9,600 nt of DNA, taken from the NCBI GenBank assembly GCA_903823545.1, contig CAIJTL010000769.1:1-9600 (forward strand). Direction: 5' to 3'. The position numbers were made by a program, and so were the translations under genes. Of this stretch, positions 7,668-9,600 are shown piece by piece. Position 1 is the stretch's first letter. The number at the start of each line of letters is the position of its first letter. Source of the DNA: an uncultured Planctomycetaceae bacterium (lineage in GTDB: Bacteria > Planctomycetota > Planctomycetia > Planctomycetales > Planctomycetaceae). The notes below the pieces were generated by a model that did not search any database, had not been told where the DNA came from, and saw nothing but the letters and a program-made list of their open reading frames with translations.

Positions 7668-7990
7668 GCATTAACAACTTGCCGGACTGTGCTCTGGTCA
7701 GCATTTGTAGGTCGATCAGGTCGCGATATCTTTGTGAAACGAATTGCTTACCGGCAGCAATGTGTTCCTGCGGGACCGCCTGACGATGCGGATGATCGGG
7801 CGTTTCCGTTCGGTCAAGCAACAACGGTGCGAAAGCTTGCAGCTTGTGTGCAGTCGATCGGTGGAAAACGAAGCGAACGTTTTGTGCAGATTCCGGTGCA
7901 AAGCGGGAATTACTACCCGCGTCATCAGGCTCTACGTGGCCGCACTGCCGACCACCGGCAGGTAGCTTAACTCATTTAAGATTCAGGAAA
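7668..7990. other. Spacer without a recognisable gene, next to the tRNA scar
   Basis: This stretch of about 320 bases follows the membrane pair. Open frames on both strands (7689-7970 plus, 7716-7925 minus, 7600-7824 minus) have no known domain or ribosome-binding site. The minus frame at 7600-7824 also overlaps the end of paralogue B. I see no terminator with a T-run. By the orientation of the tRNA fragment this is the chromosomal side of the junction. It may hold decayed coding sequence. Confidence 0.4.
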
Positions 7991-8037
7991 TGCGGTCGAG
8001 AGGATTTGAACCTCCAAGGGGTTGCCCCCGCTAGCAC
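7991..8037 (-). tRNA. tRNA-Leu 3' half only (likely attachment-site scar)
   Basis: Read on the minus strand, this gives the end of an anticodon loop (GT, 8037-8036), the 3' anticodon strand GCTAG (8035-8031) and a long variable arm with a GGGG-CAA-CCCC hairpin. The T arm follows (GGAGG, loop TTCAAAT, CCTCT; 8015-7999), then the acceptor 3' strand CGACCGC and discriminator A at 7991, with no encoded CCA. The long variable arm makes it class II, and the CGACCGC acceptor strand fits Leu. The matching 5' acceptor GCGGTCG, the D arm and the 5' anticodon strand are absent from the flanking bases, so it cannot be a functional tRNA. The whole loop would read TT-GAT-GT, one base from the TT-GAG-GT of a Leu(GAG) tRNA, so homology may extend to 8042. 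A lone tRNA 3' half is what site-specific integration leaves at the far end of an element. Confidence 0.75.
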
Positions 8038-8304
8038 ATCAATCAACTTTTCAACCGTCACGATTCGAGCTGAAAAGACTACGTTTCACGGCATTTTATC
8101 GGATTTATTCACTCTCGCAATCACTCTTATTCAATCGCGGATTCTCGCGTGTTTTGGTGGTAAATGACTCGGAAAGTGGTAGTGGTGGTAGTAACCGGCC
8201 TTCCGATGTCGCGCACAACTGGTGATGAGCACTTCCACGACGCGCGAATGAGCGAGGTGATGTGCCAGCGGGTTCACTCTGTCACGATCAGCGATGACGA
8301 TGGG

Positions 8305-8333
8305 GCTGGAAGTGATCCGAGATGACTTCCAGC
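8305..8333. repeat. Perfect 9-bp inverted repeat
   Basis: GCTGGAAGT (8305-8313) and ACTTCCAGC (8325-8333) are exact inverted copies around an 11-base loop. GCGAT at 8291-8295 and ATCGC at 8334-8338 could extend the stem past a 9-base bulge. There is no T-run, so it is more likely a protein-binding or structural site than a terminator. Confidence 0.45.
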
Positions 8334-8465
8334 ATCGCGGTCAACGATGCCTCGCCGTCTCGGCCACAGCGGTTGCTGGCGTGATCAGTTCGGCAGGCAC
8401 CGGGCGGGATGCGGAAAAAGGTAGGCGAGAACCGCGACCACGCGCCCGGAGCCACTTCGGTCGCT

Positions 8466-8483
8466 CGCGGTTTGCAACCCGCG
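8466..8483. repeat. Short GC-rich hairpin
   Basis: CGCGGTT (8466-8472) pairs with AACCCGCG (8476-8483) with one bulged C and a 3-base loop. It lies about 100 bases beyond the hsdS stop. No T-run follows on the minus strand. Confidence 0.3.
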
Positions 8484-8585
8484 AACGACAACCTGATGGG
8501 GGGAATTGTCTTGATGTGGCTGTGGCGATCAAGGGAGTTTTACTGGTGATCTGCGACGGCACGGATCGGTGGAATTCCTACGCAC

Positions 8586-9600
8586 TCAAGCTACGTGGGT
8601 ACTGGCGGATTCGGCCTGCGTCAGCTTGGCTTCCAAGGCGTCGCACAGCGACAGCAGCTCGGTCACCTCTGCAATGAATCGCCGCTGATACTCAAGCGAT
8701 ACAAGTGGGATGCGTAGATTACGACTTTGTTCCAGTGAGATGTTGTCTTGCCCGGCAGTCCCTCGCGTGTTTTGAAGAACTTCTTTCAACGTCGCCGGGC
8801 AGCCAATGATGTACGACAAGAATGTGCTGTCGTAGTACGAAATTGGCTTGAAGATCACTAATGCCTGATTGCAGTTCCACTCTGGGTATTCGTCGGTTAC
8901 CACTGCGACCTTCCCCAGCGGTGGGCCAACCAGATTCATCAAGACATTTCCCGGCTGGATTTTCGATCGTCGCAATTGGGTTTCGTGGATTGTCTGTCTG
9001 ACAAAAGTTGGCTTGTACTTAAAGTCCAACAGATTGTTCACAATGTTGTAGACCTTTAAGAACGGAATATCGCCTTCAGGCATCAACTCGTCTGCGGCGG
9101 GCGTTGTTCCCTTGGTAATAAAATCGCAAATACATCGAGCTGTAATGAATCGACGACTGCCGTCTTCATTTGGACCGGCGTCTCGGAGAGTCGCGTATTC
9201 GGCTTCGATCTTCGGCTGGTCACCATTGGCAAAGGACAAGGACATCCTTTCGCGTTCCATTGAAACCAAAGCCTGAGTAGTGATTTCTTCGCTCGGTCTT
9301 ACAGGGACGAGTTGGCCTTGGACGGCGAGTTGGAGGACGGCTTGGCGGAGTTGGGGGAGGGTGGTGGGGGTGTCGAAGAGGCGGTCGAACTGGTCGCGGA
9401 GGCGGTGGGCGTGCGCGGGGAACTCGGCGGCCGAGCGGGCCGAGACCAGTCGGTCGAGCGTCGCCCCCACCAACCGCTCGCGCGCCTCGCGCCGCGCCGC
9501 CTGACGCGCGGCCAACTCGTCACACAGCCCCAGCAGTTGGTTCACTTTTCCCACAATCCGCCGCTGCTCCGCCAGTGGGGGAAGCGGGATGTAGACTCGG
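8586..9600 (-). CDS. hsdS: Type I restriction-modification specificity subunit HsdS, C-terminal part (runs off right edge)
   Basis: HsdS supplies DNA target recognition for a type I restriction-modification complex (with HsdM and HsdR). The frame is open through base 9600; the last codons toward the edge read RVYIPLPPLAEQRRIVGKVNQL, the standard conserved motif after the first recognition domain, so the real start lies outside the window. Visible parts in order are the central conserved motif with helix CDELAARQAARREARERL, LPQLRQAVLQLAVQGQLVP, the second target-recognition domain (ITARCICDF, IPFLKVYNIV, NVLMNLVGPPLGKV, CNQALVIF, TAGQDNISLEQ), and the second conserved copy (IPLVSLEYQRRFIAEVTEL, then CDALEAKLTQAE). 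The two IPL...QRR...CD-L copies show the usual internal repeat. The stop is TGA at 8588-8586. A GTG at 9554 lies inside the motif and is not the start. hsdM and hsdR are not in the window. Base composition changes sharply near 9300. Confidence 0.95.
   Translation of the reverse strand, partial: RVYIPLPPLAEQRRIVGKVNQLLGLCDELAARQAARREARERLVGATLDRLVSARSAAEFPAHAHRLRDQFDRLFDTPTTLPQLRQAVLQLAVQGQLVPVRPSEEITTQALVSMERERMSLSFANGDQPKIEAEYATLRDAGPNEDGSRRFITARCICDFITKGTTPAADELMPEGDIPFLKVYNIVNNLLDFKYKPTFVRQTIHETQLRRSKIQPGNVLMNLVGPPLGKVAVVTDEYPEWNCNQALVIFKPISYYDSTFLSYIIGCPATLKEVLQNTRGTAGQDNISLEQSRNLRIPLVSLEYQRRFIAEVTELLSLCDALEAKLTQAESASTHVA

Larger units (their letters stand above)
8038..8585. other. Gene-poor stretch between the tRNA scar and hsdS
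   Basis: No credible gene is seen in these 548 bases. The frames present (8022-8225, 8294-8677 plus; 8288-8491, 8341-8562 minus) overlap one another and show no domain or start signals. It includes an AT-richer part (about 8040-8170), a short GTGGTAGTGGTGGTAGT run at 8176-8192, and two hairpins noted separately. Under the island interpretation it is the terminal arm of the element. No integrase is visible here. Confidence 0.4.

Noticed and set aside
7991..8080. A complete, functional tRNA-Leu
   Set aside because: The 5' acceptor, D arm and 5' anticodon strand are not found next to the 3' half; the five bases before the loop (GTTGA) do not pair with GCTAG.
8176..8192. GTGGTAGTGGTGGTAGT as a tandem repeat or CRISPR-like unit
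   Set aside because: It is only 17 bases of imperfect triplets with no spacers. No CRISPR array is present in the window.
9299..9523. 74-codon frames on both strands in the GC-rich part of hsdS
   Set aside because: High GC removes stop codons in all frames; the HsdS frame with conserved motifs explains the region.

Overview
This looks like chromosomal DNA of a planctomycete (Planctomycetota, perhaps Pirellulaceae-like). The reasons are a Tat-type export signal with a PRRDLLK core on a planctomycete-style protein of unknown function, a short GT35 glucan phosphorylase, long spacers between genes, and Shine-Dalgarno sites that are strong on some genes and weak on others. The phylum is inferred from protein style; no rRNA or marker gene is present.

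Layout. Positions 1-256 (minus) hold the N-terminal part of an unidentified secreted protein running off the left edge. A 480-base spacer without a convincing gene follows. Then comes an alpha-glucan phosphorylase (737-2890, minus). A 190-base divergent spacer separates it from an exported M20-family amidohydrolase of the AbgB type (3081-4571, plus). That gene is followed at once by a 65-base inverted repeat (4578-4642). Next are a conserved hypothetical protein (4692-5324) and a Tat-exported Gfo/Idh-like protein (5387-6682), probably co-transcribed. After a 162-base spacer come two small three-helix membrane proteins (6845-7282 and 7299-7667) that are tandem paralogues of each other.

The right quarter changes character. 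At 7991-8037 (minus) lies the 3' half of a class II tRNA, best read as tRNA-Leu. It runs from the anticodon loop through the long variable arm, T arm and 3' acceptor strand to the discriminator base, with no 5' half beside it. This is the classic scar left when an element integrates into the 3' end of a tRNA gene. From its orientation, the mobile DNA should lie to the right of 8037, and that side carries the specificity subunit of a type I restriction-modification system (8586-9600, minus, running off the right edge). The hsdS gene is a mosaic in base composition: a GC-rich conserved helical region joined to a much AT-richer target-recognition domain.

How the genes work together: the glucan phosphorylase handles storage polysaccharide; the amidohydrolase and the Tat protein act outside the cytoplasm; the membrane pair is of unknown function. 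No complete new multi-gene system is visible. The most interesting structure is the tRNA-Leu scar as the probable edge of a defence-carrying island.
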